Shown one piece after another: positions 33,912 through 42,865 of a stretch of 64,000 nucleotides of DNA (position 1 is the stretch's first letter; each line of letters begins with the position of its first letter). A model generated the notes under the pieces. It did no database searches. It worked only from the letters and a program-made list of their open reading frames with translations, and had not been told where the DNA came from. Position numbers and translations under genes: made by a program. The DNA comes from Oscillospiraceae bacterium (lineage in GTDB: Bacteria > Bacillota > Clostridia > Saccharofermentanales > Saccharofermentanaceae): NCBI GenBank assembly GCA_902787975.1, contig CADAIP010000013.1:50310-114309 (forward strand), given 5' to 3'.

Positions 33912-35132
33912 ATGGATAACCAGGATAAGCAATTAAGAAACTGGAAAGCCGTTTCCGCAATTTTATCAGTACTGGCTTTTGCACTGATCATCGTGCTGCT
34001 CGTCATCGGCGTAAAGGGCATTCGTGAATCTGCTTTCAAGTCGCTGCCGGACCCTCCGGCTTCATCATTTACAACCACGGAAAGTGAGAACGGGACTGAG
34101 ATCACAGAGGTTTCAGCCGTTGTCACTGAAGAGACGGAGATAACGGCTGAAACTGAAGCTGCTATTGTTGATCCTCTGTCATTATGGACGGAGAATGCCC
34201 CTGCGAAAAAAGCTTTAGTTTCCTATATTGAAACTGTTACCGATGAGAATAGCGCGGATTACATTCCCATAGAGAACAGGATAGCTGTTTTTGATATGGA
34301 CGGAACGATACTCTGCGAGACAGATCCTTACTATTTTGATCACTGTCTTTTAGTTTACCGTGTGCTTGAAGATCCTGATTACAAGGATAAAGCCTCAACT
34401 TTTGAGAAGGATGTTGCTAACAGGCTTCAGGCTAAATTTGATGGTGACAAGAGTGTGGAAGTATCGATGATCGAGCATGGTCAGGCTGTAGCTATGGCTT
34501 TTGCCGGCATGACTATTGATGAGTTTGAAGCATATGTTGAAGATTTTAAGAATCAGCCTGCACCCGGATATAACAACATGACCAGGGGAGAAGCTTTCTA
34601 TAAGCCTATGCTCCAAGTTATCGATTATCTCCAGGCAAATGATTTTACAGTTTATATCGTAAGCGGTACAGACAGACTTATTGTAAGAGGACTTATAAAA
34701 GGATCCGTTGATATTCCAAGAAACCAGCTTATCGGTTCGGATGAACTTCTCGTTGCAACAGGGCAGGGTGATGTAGACGGCATGGAATATACATTTACTG
34801 ATCAGGATAAGCTCGTTACCGGAGGACAGTTCATTATAAAGACTCTTGATATGAACAAGGTTACTGCGATCATGACAGAAATCGGTATTCAGCCCGTTCT
34901 TTCATTCGGTAACAGCACCGGTGATTCGGCAATGGCTGAATTCACAACAACAAACAATAAGTATAAGAGCCTTGCATTCATGCTTTGCTGTGATGATCTT
35001 GAACGCGAAAACGGCAACACTGACAAAGCAGATAAAATGAGAGATCTTTGCAAAGAGCTTGACTGGATCCCGATCTCGATGAGAGATGATTGGACAACGA
35101 TCTATGGTGAAGATGTAACGAGAAAGATCTGA
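33912..35132 (+). CDS. Membrane-anchored HAD-superfamily phosphatase
   Basis: A 406-residue protein. Residues 12-36 form a signal anchor, an acidic Thr/Glu-rich linker follows, and from about residue 110 there is a HAD domain with catalytic AVFDMDGTILCETDPYYF. VYIVSGTDRLIV supplies motif II, and FGNSTGDSAMAEF supplies the final acidic motif. The enzyme would act outside the cytoplasm on an unknown phosphoester. A strong GGGAGG site precedes the ATG. Confidence 0.82.
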   Translation: MDNQDKQLRNWKAVSAILSVLAFALIIVLLVIGVKGIRESAFKSLPDPPASSFTTTESENGTEITEVSAVVTEETEITAETEAAIVDPLSLWTENAPAKKALVSYIETVTDENSADYIPIENRIAVFDMDGTILCETDPYYFDHCLLVYRVLEDPDYKDKASTFEKDVANRLQAKFDGDKSVEVSMIEHGQAVAMAFAGMTIDEFEAYVEDFKNQPAPGYNNMTRGEAFYKPMLQVIDYLQANDFTVYIVSGTDRLIVRGLIKGSVDIPRNQLIGSDELLVATGQGDVDGMEYTFTDQDKLVTGGQFIIKTLDMNKVTAIMTEIGIQPVLSFGNSTGDSAMAEFTTTNNKYKSLAFMLCCDDLERENGNTDKADKMRDLCKELDWIPISMRDDWTTIYGEDVTRKI

Positions 35133-35156
35133 TATGATTATTAATTGATTGATGAT

Positions 35157-35190
35157 AGGGCTGTCTCATTGATGAGGCAGCTCTTTTTTT
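35157..35190 (+). terminator. Rho-independent terminator after the HAD gene
   Basis: GGGCTGTCTCAT pairs with ATGAGGCAGCTC across a 2-base loop, with one G-U pair, followed by seven T. It shares GGGCTGTCTCA with 12695-12705. Confidence 0.75.
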
Positions 35191-35396
35191 GTTCTGAGGA
35201 ATGTATTAGTTTTATGTTGGTTCCGTTTTCGCTTCCAACCAGCGTGAAAAATGGAAGTGGTTTTGGAATTATTGCCTTGAAATTCCATAGCCGATACCAA
35301 TAATCGTCAATCTTAGAACTGATTCCGGAACTGACCAACAAAGCAAAACAGGAAAAACCTTGCTGCAATCCCTTAACCTTGCCTAACGAGAAAAAT
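35191..35396. other. Intergenic region with no recognisable gene
   Basis: The stretch between the HAD terminator and the DUF2975 promoter holds no supported gene on either strand. A 107-codon minus-strand frame crosses it and the terminator and has no homology I recognise and no ribosome binding site; I treat it as noise. Confidence 0.5.
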
Positions 35397-35411
35397 ATAT
35401 CGAAAATCGAT
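35397..35411. promoter_or_regulatory. Inverted repeat upstream of the DUF2975 promoter
   Basis: TATCGAAAATCGATA has matching arms TATCG/CGATA around a 5-base centre. It ends 9 bases before the -35 at 35421. It may bind the HTH protein encoded two genes on. Confidence 0.35.
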
Positions 35412-35420
35412 AAAAAACTC

Positions 35421-35449
35421 TTGTAAAACGAAAAACGCTGTGTTAGTAT
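35421..35449 (+). promoter_or_regulatory. Promoter of the DUF2975-HTH-DUF4153 operon
   Basis: TTGTAA (35421-35426), 17 bases, then TAGTAT (35444-35449). The first gene begins about 40 bases downstream. Confidence 0.55.
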
Positions 35450-35492
35450 ACTGGCATAAAGCATGCTAATTCGTTTTTGGAGGAATGGTTAT

Positions 35493-35945
35493 ATGCGCTA
35501 TGATGATGTAATTCTCAGGTGGGCCAAGATAGCTACGATCCTGTTCACTGCTATGGCTGTTGTTGCCGATGTGTTTGGAATAATAATCACAAGATATATT
35601 GCTTACTGCTGGGCAGAGGTATTTGATGTTGCCAGAGTCGTAGGACTTTCTGTTGTTTTCTATCTTGGAACAGTCGGCGGATATCTGGTTTTGATTCCCT
35701 TATACAAGATGCTTCATAATATGAGCAAGGATAAGGTTTTCGACAGAGCAAATACAAAGATCATGACAATTATTACTGCCGCTTTGGTAGGAATTGCGGT
35801 AGACTGTATCGTAGGCGGTTTTATCTGGAACGGTTGCTGGATCTTATCAGTAGTCGCACTGTTTATGGCACTGGTTGTTCTGAGCATCAGAGTGGTCTTT
35901 GCCAAAGCGATCACCATGAAAGAAGAAATGGATCTTACGATCTGA
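35493..35945 (+). CDS. DUF2975-like membrane protein
   Basis: A 150-residue membrane protein with four transmembrane helices. The pattern YKMLHNMSKDKVFDRANTK, between helices 2 and 3, is typical of DUF2975 (a 'K-x-x-F-x-x-N' cytoplasmic loop). TTGGAGG lies 8 bases before the ATG. DUF2975 genes almost always precede a small YozG-like HTH gene, as here. Function unknown. Confidence 0.82.
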   Translation: MRYDDVILRWAKIATILFTAMAVVADVFGIIITRYIAYCWAEVFDVARVVGLSVVFYLGTVGGYLVLIPLYKMLHNMSKDKVFDRANTKIMTIITAALVGIAVDCIVGGFIWNGCWILSVVALFMALVVLSIRVVFAKAITMKEEMDLTI

Positions 35946-35962
35946 GAAAGGAGGAGAAAGAC

Positions 35963-36166
35963 ATGATTATCGTAAATCTTGATGTAATGATGGCTAAACG
36001 TAAGATCTCCTCCGGCGAACTCGCTGCGAAGATCGGAATAACACAGGCGAACCTTTCAATACTTAAAAACCAGAAAGCCAAGGCCGTAAGATTCTCGACG
36101 TTAAACGATATCTGTAAGGCGCTGGATTGCCAGCCCGGAGACATTCTCGAGTTCAGAGAGGACTGA
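35963..36166 (+). CDS. YozG-like small XRE-family HTH regulator
   Basis: A 67-residue Cro/C1-type DNA-binding protein consisting of little more than the HTH: MMAKRKISSGELAAKIGIT, then ANLSILKNQKAKAVRFSTL and CQPGDILEF. The ATG is preceded by GGAGGAG. A longer in-frame start overlaps the DUF2975 gene and is unlikely. It may control its own operon. Confidence 0.9.
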   Translation: MIIVNLDVMMAKRKISSGELAAKIGITQANLSILKNQKAKAVRFSTLNDICKALDCQPGDILEFRED

Positions 36167-36172
36167 TCACCA

Positions 36173-37486
36173 ATGGACAAAAAAGTTATATTACAAAGGC
36201 TGGGAGTTATCCTGGCCTATCCTTTAGCATACGCTTATGTAAGGCTTATGCTGCCTTCAGGGAACGAGTTCCTGATAGATGGCAACATGCTTACCTGGTC
36301 AGTAGCATACCCCATAATCGCTCTGCTCTTCATCGCGGTAAATGAGATCGTGAGAAGGGGCAGGAGAGGCATTAACGCAAACCCTTCGAGAGAAACGTTC
36401 TTCTGGTATGCGATGACTTTTCTTTCAGGTCTTACAGCAACGATCGGACCCAATGAGGCATTATCCGTATTTGCAATGCATCTTTGCGCGGTATACTCGG
36501 TTCTTATCTCCAATGAGATACTGCTCGGAGGGAAGACCTCGGGCTTTATTCCGGCCGACCTTATTCACGGATTCTATGTTAAGTCATTTGCCGGATTCCC
36601 GAATTTTGTTGTTGACTGGAAATGCTTTAAGAGACCTGATCCTGTTGAAGGTGAAGTAAGAGCACCAAGGAAAAACCCGGTAGGTCTTATCATCTTTATC
36701 CCCGTAATGCTTGTGCTTCTTATCATAGCGGTAAGTCTCATGGCATCGATAGACGAGGATATAGGAATGATCTTCAGTAATCTGTTCTCAAATCTTGAAA
36801 ACTATCTGAATGAGCTAAAGATCTATGAGATAATTCCGAGAGTGATATTTGCCATTCCCGTATGTTTCTATCTTTATGGTCTCATGTCCAGAAGTGCTAA
36901 ATCGGACGGCGAGAGGGAGAAGAGAGTCGGTGCAAAGCTTGGCAAGTTTATCGGCAAGGGAAAGACTGTTTCCGCAACCATAGTCTATATAGCCGCAGGT
37001 GTGTTTGTAGCGTTGTATGCGTTGTTCTTCATAAAAAGACTCGCTTATATGCTCGGAGGCTTTGTAGGCGATGTTCCGGAGGGAATGCTGGTATCACATT
37101 ATGCCAGGGAAGGATTTTTCGAACTCGTCGGAATAATGGCCGTTAACATGTGTGTCTATCTGGCTATCATTATGTTTGGTAAATCCGATCAGAACGGCAA
37201 GTTTGCAGTTCCTGCCAAGATACTTGTCACACTCCTTATGTCAGAGAGCATAATCTTTGCGGTTATCGCAATGAGCAAGCTCGGTCTGTACTACAGCATC
37301 TACGGATATACTCCTAAGAGGATCCTGGCAATGTGGGGAACTCTTGCGCTTGGCTTTGCTGCAGGACTTACCATTGCGACAGTACACCGCGGAAAGCCTC
37401 GCTTCAGAGCAGGAGTTATATTTACTTCGATCTCATACATAGCGATCTGCTTATTGTCAGGTGTTCTCGTATCGGTAGGTGCATAA
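36173..37486 (+). CDS. Polytopic membrane protein, DUF4153/DUF4173-like
   Basis: A 437-residue protein with about ten to twelve transmembrane helices and a cytoplasmic loop of about 40 residues after helix 5. It resembles DUF4153/DUF4173 proteins, which often accompany a YozG-type regulator in Clostridia. It starts 6 bases after the HTH gene, in one operon with it. No enzymatic motif seen; function unknown. Confidence 0.65.
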   Translation: MDKKVILQRLGVILAYPLAYAYVRLMLPSGNEFLIDGNMLTWSVAYPIIALLFIAVNEIVRRGRRGINANPSRETFFWYAMTFLSGLTATIGPNEALSVFAMHLCAVYSVLISNEILLGGKTSGFIPADLIHGFYVKSFAGFPNFVVDWKCFKRPDPVEGEVRAPRKNPVGLIIFIPVMLVLLIIAVSLMASIDEDIGMIFSNLFSNLENYLNELKIYEIIPRVIFAIPVCFYLYGLMSRSAKSDGEREKRVGAKLGKFIGKGKTVSATIVYIAAGVFVALYALFFIKRLAYMLGGFVGDVPEGMLVSHYAREGFFELVGIMAVNMCVYLAIIMFGKSDQNGKFAVPAKILVTLLMSESIIFAVIAMSKLGLYYSIYGYTPKRILAMWGTLALGFAAGLTIATVHRGKPRFRAGVIFTSISYIAICLLSGVLVSVGA

Positions 37487-37594
37487 ATAAATTCCGGAAG
37501 TCTTGGGGGAATTACAGGATCCCGGCTAATATACGGTTTTAATAATGGTAAGGATAATAGAACAGAATGGTTAATTTTTAAAGTGGAGATTGAA

Positions 37595-38053
37595 ATGAGA
37601 AGATTAAAGAAGAAAGTCTTTATCTTGATATTTGCACTATGTGTAAGCATGTTGCTTTCATCCTGCAATTATATGATGCCAATTAATAAACGGGAAGAAG
37701 TTATGACTGAAATCGCAGCGGTCGTAAATGATAATTACTCAAGCGATGAAGTGGAAACTCCGTATGATATCAGAATGACTGAAATCTATGAATTGGCTGA
37801 TAAAAACAGCTATTTACATAAGGCAATTGAAAAATACGATGATGTTCAGCATTACAATGTATATCTGGTTGAAGATGATATGGTAATAATTGTCGTGGAT
37901 GTATTTTTTCAGTCAGTAAAAGGATATGTGGTTTCGGATGAAGAATTGGAAGGCACCATAATAGTTCCCGGCTTGGGCTACGATAACTCACAAATAGGCA
38001 TAATCGACAGACTCGGAAAGAGTAATGTTTATTCATTTAGTGCGGGACTGTAA
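37595..38053 (+). CDS. Putative lipoprotein of unknown function
   Basis: A 152-residue exported protein. Residues 1-24 are a lipoprotein signal (basic RRLKKK, hydrophobic core, lipobox MLLSSC with Cys24). The mature part is acidic with no family I recognise. The ATG at 37595 has TGGAGA 5 bases upstream and is preferred to a GTG 12 bases earlier. First of three consecutive small exported unknowns in an AT-richer stretch. Confidence 0.7.
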   Translation: MRRLKKKVFILIFALCVSMLLSSCNYMMPINKREEVMTEIAAVVNDNYSSDEVETPYDIRMTEIYELADKNSYLHKAIEKYDDVQHYNVYLVEDDMVIIVVDVFFQSVKGYVVSDEELEGTIIVPGLGYDNSQIGIIDRLGKSNVYSFSAGL

Positions 38054-38082
38054 TTTCCGGAGTAATCAGAAAAAGGTTAAGT

Positions 38083-38511
38083 ATGGACAATCAGACAGAT
38101 GTAAGTGTTAATGAATCCAAACCAAAATCTCACGGATGTCTTATAGCGTTTTTGATTACCTTTGCAGCAATAATACTTCATATTGTCGCTATTCCGGTTC
38201 TCATAGAAATAGTCGATCATATACCACGTACTAAGGATACTCAGACCAACGGGCAGTATGTTGTTGAATTACAGGCAACAAGCAGTCCGGATTGGCCGTT
38301 TGGCTCTCAGGACGGAAGGATCGTTTTAAAGGATAACAATAACAAAAAGATCTGCAGTGTTGATTTTTCGCTGTCCAATGACGGAAAATCCATGTGTGAA
38401 TCCAATTGGAAAGTTGATTGGAGCGAAGAAAGTGTTATCGTTACCATAATGGGAGAAGAACAGAAGGATGCCGTATATACGTTGTACTATAACGGTGATG
38501 TTTCTAATTAA
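38083..38511 (+). CDS. Single-pass membrane protein of unknown function
   Basis: A 142-residue protein with a short cytoplasmic N-terminus, one transmembrane helix (about residues 19-47) and an external beta-rich domain that begins around GQYVVELQATSSPDWPFGSQ. The alternating pattern could be an immunoglobulin-like or similar sandwich; I do not recognise a family. A weak AAAGG-type site precedes the ATG. Confidence 0.65.
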   Translation: MDNQTDVSVNESKPKSHGCLIAFLITFAAIILHIVAIPVLIEIVDHIPRTKDTQTNGQYVVELQATSSPDWPFGSQDGRIVLKDNNNKKICSVDFSLSNDGKSMCESNWKVDWSEESVIVTIMGEEQKDAVYTLYYNGDVSN

Positions 38512-38575
38512 AGACTGATTAAGTGCGCTATAGTAAGTTGGCGAGTATGGGAATGATATCAGGGAGGAAAGTTAT

Positions 38576-39055
38576 ATGAAGATCCGTAAAGTGCTGATAG
38601 TTGTAGCGGTATTGTTCTTGTCTGTCGTTCTCTTTTTTGGTGTTCAGATTGCCAATTACATTTACAAGATGGAAGAAAGCGATACCGTTTTCCATGCTGA
38701 GGAGGCTTGTATGCCTCAATATGCATATGTTTCAGACAGATATGGCATGATCAATTACAACGGCAGTACTTACTATGCTTTTGAAACCAAAAAATACAGT
38801 AGTATAGAGAAACTCTGTCAAGCATTGCCTGCCGGCTGTGGACAGGCCGTCAAAAATGCTGTCAATAATGGTGCCGGAGTGAATGCAAAGGATATTAAGG
38901 ATAAATCTGTTGTAAGATATGAAGTATCTCAAGATGATCTGCCGCTTGTTAAGAAGGATCCGAATAATGACACGGATTTCCACTATTGTGTCTACGTATA
39001 TCCTAACAATACTTACCGTTTTGCATTAATTATTGAAATACTGCGCATGCACTAA
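38576..39055 (+). CDS. Exported protein of unknown function
   Basis: A 159-residue protein with an N-terminal signal anchor (residues 1-28) and a soluble extracytoplasmic part containing three cysteines. No known family recognised. GGGAGG precedes the ATG. Its stop is about 20 bases from the convergent GGDEF-EAL gene, with no obvious terminator between them. Confidence 0.65.
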   Translation: MKIRKVLIVVAVLFLSVVLFFGVQIANYIYKMEESDTVFHAEEACMPQYAYVSDRYGMINYNGSTYYAFETKKYSSIEKLCQALPAGCGQAVKNAVNNGAGVNAKDIKDKSVVRYEVSQDDLPLVKKDPNNDTDFHYCVYVYPNNTYRFALIIEILRMH

Positions 39056-39074
39056 ATAAGCATTTAACCATGCG

Positions 39075-41381
39075 TTATTCCCAGATCAAAGGAAGCTTTT
39101 CGAACTCATCGAGCGGAACGGGCTTTGAGAAGAAATAGCCCTGGAACAGTTTGCATCCCATTTCTTTCAGCATCTGGAACTGTTCTTTGGTCTCAACGCC
39201 TTCAGTGATCTGAGGCATATCGAGATTGTTTGCCATGTCGACGATGCTGTTAAGGATTATCTTGGACTTTTTATAATCATCAGTCTTGCCGAGGAATACC
39301 ATGTCGATCTTGAGAATATCTACAGGCATATCTTTAAGCATGTTAAGTGATGAATAGCCACTTCCGAAGTCATCCATCTCTACGGTAAATCCGTAATCGC
39401 GAAGTCTGTTGATCGTCTTGATGTGTTCGGTCGCATTATTCATGACGGATGTTTCCGTTATCTCAAGATGAAGAAGACGTGGGCTTACATCATACTCTTT
39501 TACAAGCTTGGTAATGACCTCGTAAATATCCATGAAGTAGAAATCCTTAGGTGAGATATTGATCGATAGACTGAGTTTCTCATGACCGTCTTTGCGCTTT
39601 GCCCAGTCAGACAGGATCTCACAGGCTTTTCTCCAGATGTATTTGTCTACTGTGGCAATAATACCGTTCTTTTCGAGGATAGGAATGAACCTGAAAGGAG
39701 GGATGAGACCTTCCTGAGGATGCTTCCATCTTACAAGAACTTCGCCGCCTTCAAGATGTCCGTCTGCATGGTATTGAGGCTGCAGATAAGGAATGATCTG
39801 ACCATCCTTCAGAGCTGAATCAAGTTCTGCTGTGATCTGCTGTTCCCAGAGTTTGTCTTTTCTGAGATTGTCATCATATACGGCTACGCAGCGGTTGTAA
39901 TCGTTCTTTATTCCGGAGATTGCAAGCTGTGCCCTGTCGACCATTGCGCTTACTGAAAGATTCTTATCTTCATCAGAGGGCTCAAAAATACCTACGTGAA
40001 TGATTACGGGAGAATTGATGATTCCTGAAGAAGCCCATGTATCCATGATCTGTTTTTCCAGAGCCTCGATATTGAGAGTAGATTTCTTGAGGAATGCGCA
40101 GAAAATGTCTCCTCTCCATCTGCAGAATGCAGAACCGGGATGAGCAAATTCTTTGAGATCGTCTCCTATCTTTTTGAGGATCTCATCAGCTTTATCTCTG
40201 CCATAGATATCGTTAATAAGTTTAAAGTCATTGATATCCGATACCTGCATTATGTAGGACTCATTGGGATTAGCGTTAATGATCTCCCTGACTTGTTCTT
40301 CAAAACTTATACGGTTTGAAAGGCCGGTAAGAACATCGTGTGTAGCGAGGTACTGTCTTTCTTCGTCTTGTTCTACCTGCTCTGTGTTGTCATGAATGGA
40401 GAAGAAGGAGCCAACATCCAGATTCCTTTTATCTTTCATCAAACGGTGAGTGATGCGGATATATGTATATTTTTCGCCTTCGCTGTCTTTGAAACGCGTT
40501 GATATGTCGAAATCAACACCGAGATCGCCGCCGCCCATAACTTCGATCAGCTTGTCGGTGCACTTATCCGGATCGCCTGATCCTATGTGAAGGATCTCAT
40601 AAGCTCTGTCGTTGGCATAAAGCGCGTTTACGTCAGTATCGTAGAAGATGATACCGTCGATATGGTTTCCGACAACCGAGTCAGCAAGTTTTCTTCTGAT
40701 AAATGCCGGCTTATAAATAAAAGTAAAGAGGAAGAGCAGGAATCCGCAGATGATGTATCCGATGAGCGAATAGTTGACCGGTCTGTTGGAAAATGACGCG
40801 AAGAAGAAAACCATATATGCGACTATCGCGAAAATAATGACGATATAGCGTTCGATATATGCAGAGGATATCTTCAGACACTTGTCTATAAGAATTGCGA
40901 TCATGAGTACAAGATAAGATTCAAGCAGACAGAAACACAATAGCTTTGCCCAGCCCGGTGCTATTCCGAAGTAAGTTCCTCCTTCGGGCAATGAGTAAGC
41001 TTTAGTGGTAAACATATGATGAAATACCGGGTTAAGGAATAGAGATAATGAAACAAGCGAGAGAAGAACGATCGTTATGATCTGAACCGGAGAACGCCTG
41101 TATCTGAAGCCGCAGTAATCAGTAATGAATATCATCAGATTATAGAGCAGGAAGCATTCACCGAGCTGCATCACTGTATATCCGGCTTCGGCTATATAAT
41201 CAAGATCAGTAAACAATGCAAGAACGTTTCCTGCAAGCGGAATGATAATCGAGAGTAAAACATTGAAAAGACTGGAAGCGGTCTTCTCGAGAAATTTTTT
41301 CCGTTTGAAAACCGTAGCAATTATCATTGCCACCAATATTAGGGATATCACAATCAACTCTGAAAGATAACGTACCCTCAT
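39075..41381 (-). CDS. Membrane GGDEF-EAL protein with degenerate GGDEF site
   Basis: A 768-residue protein. Residues about 1-230 form seven or eight transmembrane helices, about 235-345 a PAS-like sensor region, about 350-510 a GGDEF domain and about 520-768 an EAL domain. The GGDEF active site reads CRWRGDIFCAFL, so it lacks the canonical G-G-D-E-F and is probably not a cyclase. The EAL part looks active: EVLVRW, SINISPKDFY, LEITETSVM, DDFGSGYSSL and EGVET are present. I infer c-di-GMP hydrolysis controlled by an envelope signal. Confidence 0.9.
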   Translation of the reverse strand: MRVRYLSELIVISLILVAMIIATVFKRKKFLEKTASSLFNVLLSIIIPLAGNVLALFTDLDYIAEAGYTVMQLGECFLLYNLMIFITDYCGFRYRRSPVQIITIVLLSLVSLSLFLNPVFHHMFTTKAYSLPEGGTYFGIAPGWAKLLCFCLLESYLVLMIAILIDKCLKISSAYIERYIVIIFAIVAYMVFFFASFSNRPVNYSLIGYIICGFLLFLFTFIYKPAFIRRKLADSVVGNHIDGIIFYDTDVNALYANDRAYEILHIGSGDPDKCTDKLIEVMGGGDLGVDFDISTRFKDSEGEKYTYIRITHRLMKDKRNLDVGSFFSIHDNTEQVEQDEERQYLATHDVLTGLSNRISFEEQVREIINANPNESYIMQVSDINDFKLINDIYGRDKADEILKKIGDDLKEFAHPGSAFCRWRGDIFCAFLKKSTLNIEALEKQIMDTWASSGIINSPVIIHVGIFEPSDEDKNLSVSAMVDRAQLAISGIKNDYNRCVAVYDDNLRKDKLWEQQITAELDSALKDGQIIPYLQPQYHADGHLEGGEVLVRWKHPQEGLIPPFRFIPILEKNGIIATVDKYIWRKACEILSDWAKRKDGHEKLSLSINISPKDFYFMDIYEVITKLVKEYDVSPRLLHLEITETSVMNNATEHIKTINRLRDYGFTVEMDDFGSGYSSLNMLKDMPVDILKIDMVFLGKTDDYKKSKIILNSIVDMANNLDMPQITEGVETKEQFQMLKEMGCKLFQGYFFSKPVPLDEFEKLPLIWE

Positions 41382-41507
41382 AAAGCCCTCGAATATTGGT
41401 TAATACATTAATTGTATCATCAAAAAACTGCTTTGCAGGTTTATTAGTAAAAACATTTTGTTAAATTCATAGTTTAACTTAATGTCTAAATATAAAATAG
41501 AGATAAA

Positions 41508-41525
41508 ACAACCGTTTGCGGTTGT
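41508..41525. repeat. Perfect inverted repeat in a divergent intergenic region
   Basis: ACAACCG and CGGTTGT flank a TTTG loop, giving a 7-base stem. A second inverted repeat (GTTAAA...TTTAAC) lies at 41460-41478. The 278-base gap separates the divergent GGDEF-EAL gene and the gene at 41660; either repeat could be an operator. No T run follows, so it is not a convincing terminator. Confidence 0.4.
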
Positions 41526-41659
41526 CAAAACACAATATATTGATTTTATGTTCGAAAACTATCATTTACTTACGGCTGAAGATTTGGTATCATAACCCCA
41601 TAAGAAAACGAATGTTTGTTCTATTGTAGCAAACCTTGATGGTATTTAGGAGTGTTTTT

Positions 41660-42241
41660 ATGATCGAATTTAATTGCACAGTAAAGGATATTTTCAGAAG
41701 GCCAAACATGATCGATAAGGCAGTAAGAAAGCTTGCTGATAACGGATACGCAGAATACGCCGTTATTTATGCGCGTATTAGAGATAACATCTATAATGCT
41801 CTGGCTTATGCAGCAAAAAATATGAAAGACTACGAGTATAAGGTAGCTGTTGCTTATCTTGAGTCCAGAAGTTCCGAGCAGACTGTCGCCAAAGAGACTT
41901 ACTATACCCACAGGACAATAAGGCGCTATGTCCGTAAGGCGTGTGAGTTTGTAAGAAGATACTATGAAGAGAAGCTCGGCATAAAGCTCCTTCCCATTGA
42001 TACCAAAACAATACGGAGCACTGTCTGTGCCGGTACATTTTGGGAGAAGGTTGACTCACTTATGAAGAGCAGCATTGAGAATGCCTGTATCGTGATCCTC
42101 CGTTGCAATGAGCATGTTTCAGTGAATTACGTATGCAGCAACTATGGTATGGGCAGCGGCAAGGTAAAGAAGATAGTCGATGACTTCGGTGCCGTCATTA
42201 CAGCTTATGACATCCCTTCAGAAAAGCGCAGTGCTGTTTGA
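41660..42241 (+). CDS. Putative DNA-binding protein with two HTH-like segments
   Basis: A 193-residue basic protein starting at the ATG at 41660, with TTAGGAG upstream. A sigma-region-4-like segment lies around residues 70-95 (SEQTVAKETYYTHRTIRRYV) and a second HTH-like segment around 155-178 (NYVCSNYGMGSGKVKKIVDD). I do not recognise a family. It may be a regulator. A perfect terminator follows. Confidence 0.6.
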   Translation: MIEFNCTVKDIFRRPNMIDKAVRKLADNGYAEYAVIYARIRDNIYNALAYAAKNMKDYEYKVAVAYLESRSSEQTVAKETYYTHRTIRRYVRKACEFVRRYYEEKLGIKLLPIDTKTIRSTVCAGTFWEKVDSLMKSSIENACIVILRCNEHVSVNYVCSNYGMGSGKVKKIVDDFGAVITAYDIPSEKRSAV

Positions 42242-42263
42242 TATGATGGGAATCTCCGTATGA

Positions 42264-42303
42264 TTAAGACCGGGCATATGTTTAAGCGAATGCCCGGTCT
42301 TAA
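42264..42303. terminator. Strong hairpin, probable terminator
   Basis: A perfect 14-base stem: TTAAGACCGGGCAT at 42264-42277 pairs with 42290-42303, with a 12-base loop. The following T run is weak, so termination efficiency is uncertain. Confidence 0.65.
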
Positions 42304-42358
42304 TGTTATAATCTTGTGGTGGGTAAAACCCTGATAAAGAAATATGGAGGATAATCCT

Positions 42359-42844
42359 ATGATCATTACTTTCGATAAGCTTCCCAATAATCTTGAAGAG
42401 CTTAAGGCTATGCCCCAGGCATCACTTAATGAACCTGAATATGGTGCTGCTCTGTTTCTTGCGGTAATGATGCACTACTTTGTCAACAAAGATGAGACAT
42501 ATGAGATGCTTGAATACCTTAAGGGTCCATACGGATTATCCACATATGAGAAGCAGTTCCTTGCTGACAGAATGGCTGACGGTGAACATATCGTACGTTC
42601 TTTCTTCAAGGGAACATCACCTGATAATGACTATACTCCCACAATGCCTTATACAGTTGAGACGGAGAAGGGTTATGACCAGGAGATCGACGGCAGAATG
42701 AAGATCTTCATCTCATCTTCCGGAGCTGATACAAAGCGTCACATCCTGCTTCGTCATAAGGTTTCTACCAATCAGTGGTTTATTGAAGACCAGATGCTTC
42801 TTGCGATGATCAGAGCACCTAAGTCCCAGGATCCGTGGGCTTGA
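42359..42844 (+). CDS. Conserved hypothetical protein, DUF6935-like
   Basis: A 161-residue protein. The segment KGPYGLSTYEKQFLADRM and the ending FIEDQMLLAMIRAPKSQDPWA match a conserved family I recall as DUF6935; the exact family number is from memory. The ATG at 42359 has TATGGAGGATAAT before it. An ATG 15 bases earlier is part of that ribosome binding site. Function unknown. Confidence 0.65.
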   Translation: MIITFDKLPNNLEELKAMPQASLNEPEYGAALFLAVMMHYFVNKDETYEMLEYLKGPYGLSTYEKQFLADRMADGEHIVRSFFKGTSPDNDYTPTMPYTVETEKGYDQEIDGRMKIFISSSGADTKRHILLRHKVSTNQWFIEDQMLLAMIRAPKSQDPWA

Positions 42845-42865
42845 TAAGGAAGCAGTAAAAGCAAG

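Noticed and set aside
35141..35464. 107-codon minus-strand frame in an intergenic region
   Set aside because: It spans a terminator and a promoter, lacks a ribosome binding site and has no recognisable homology.
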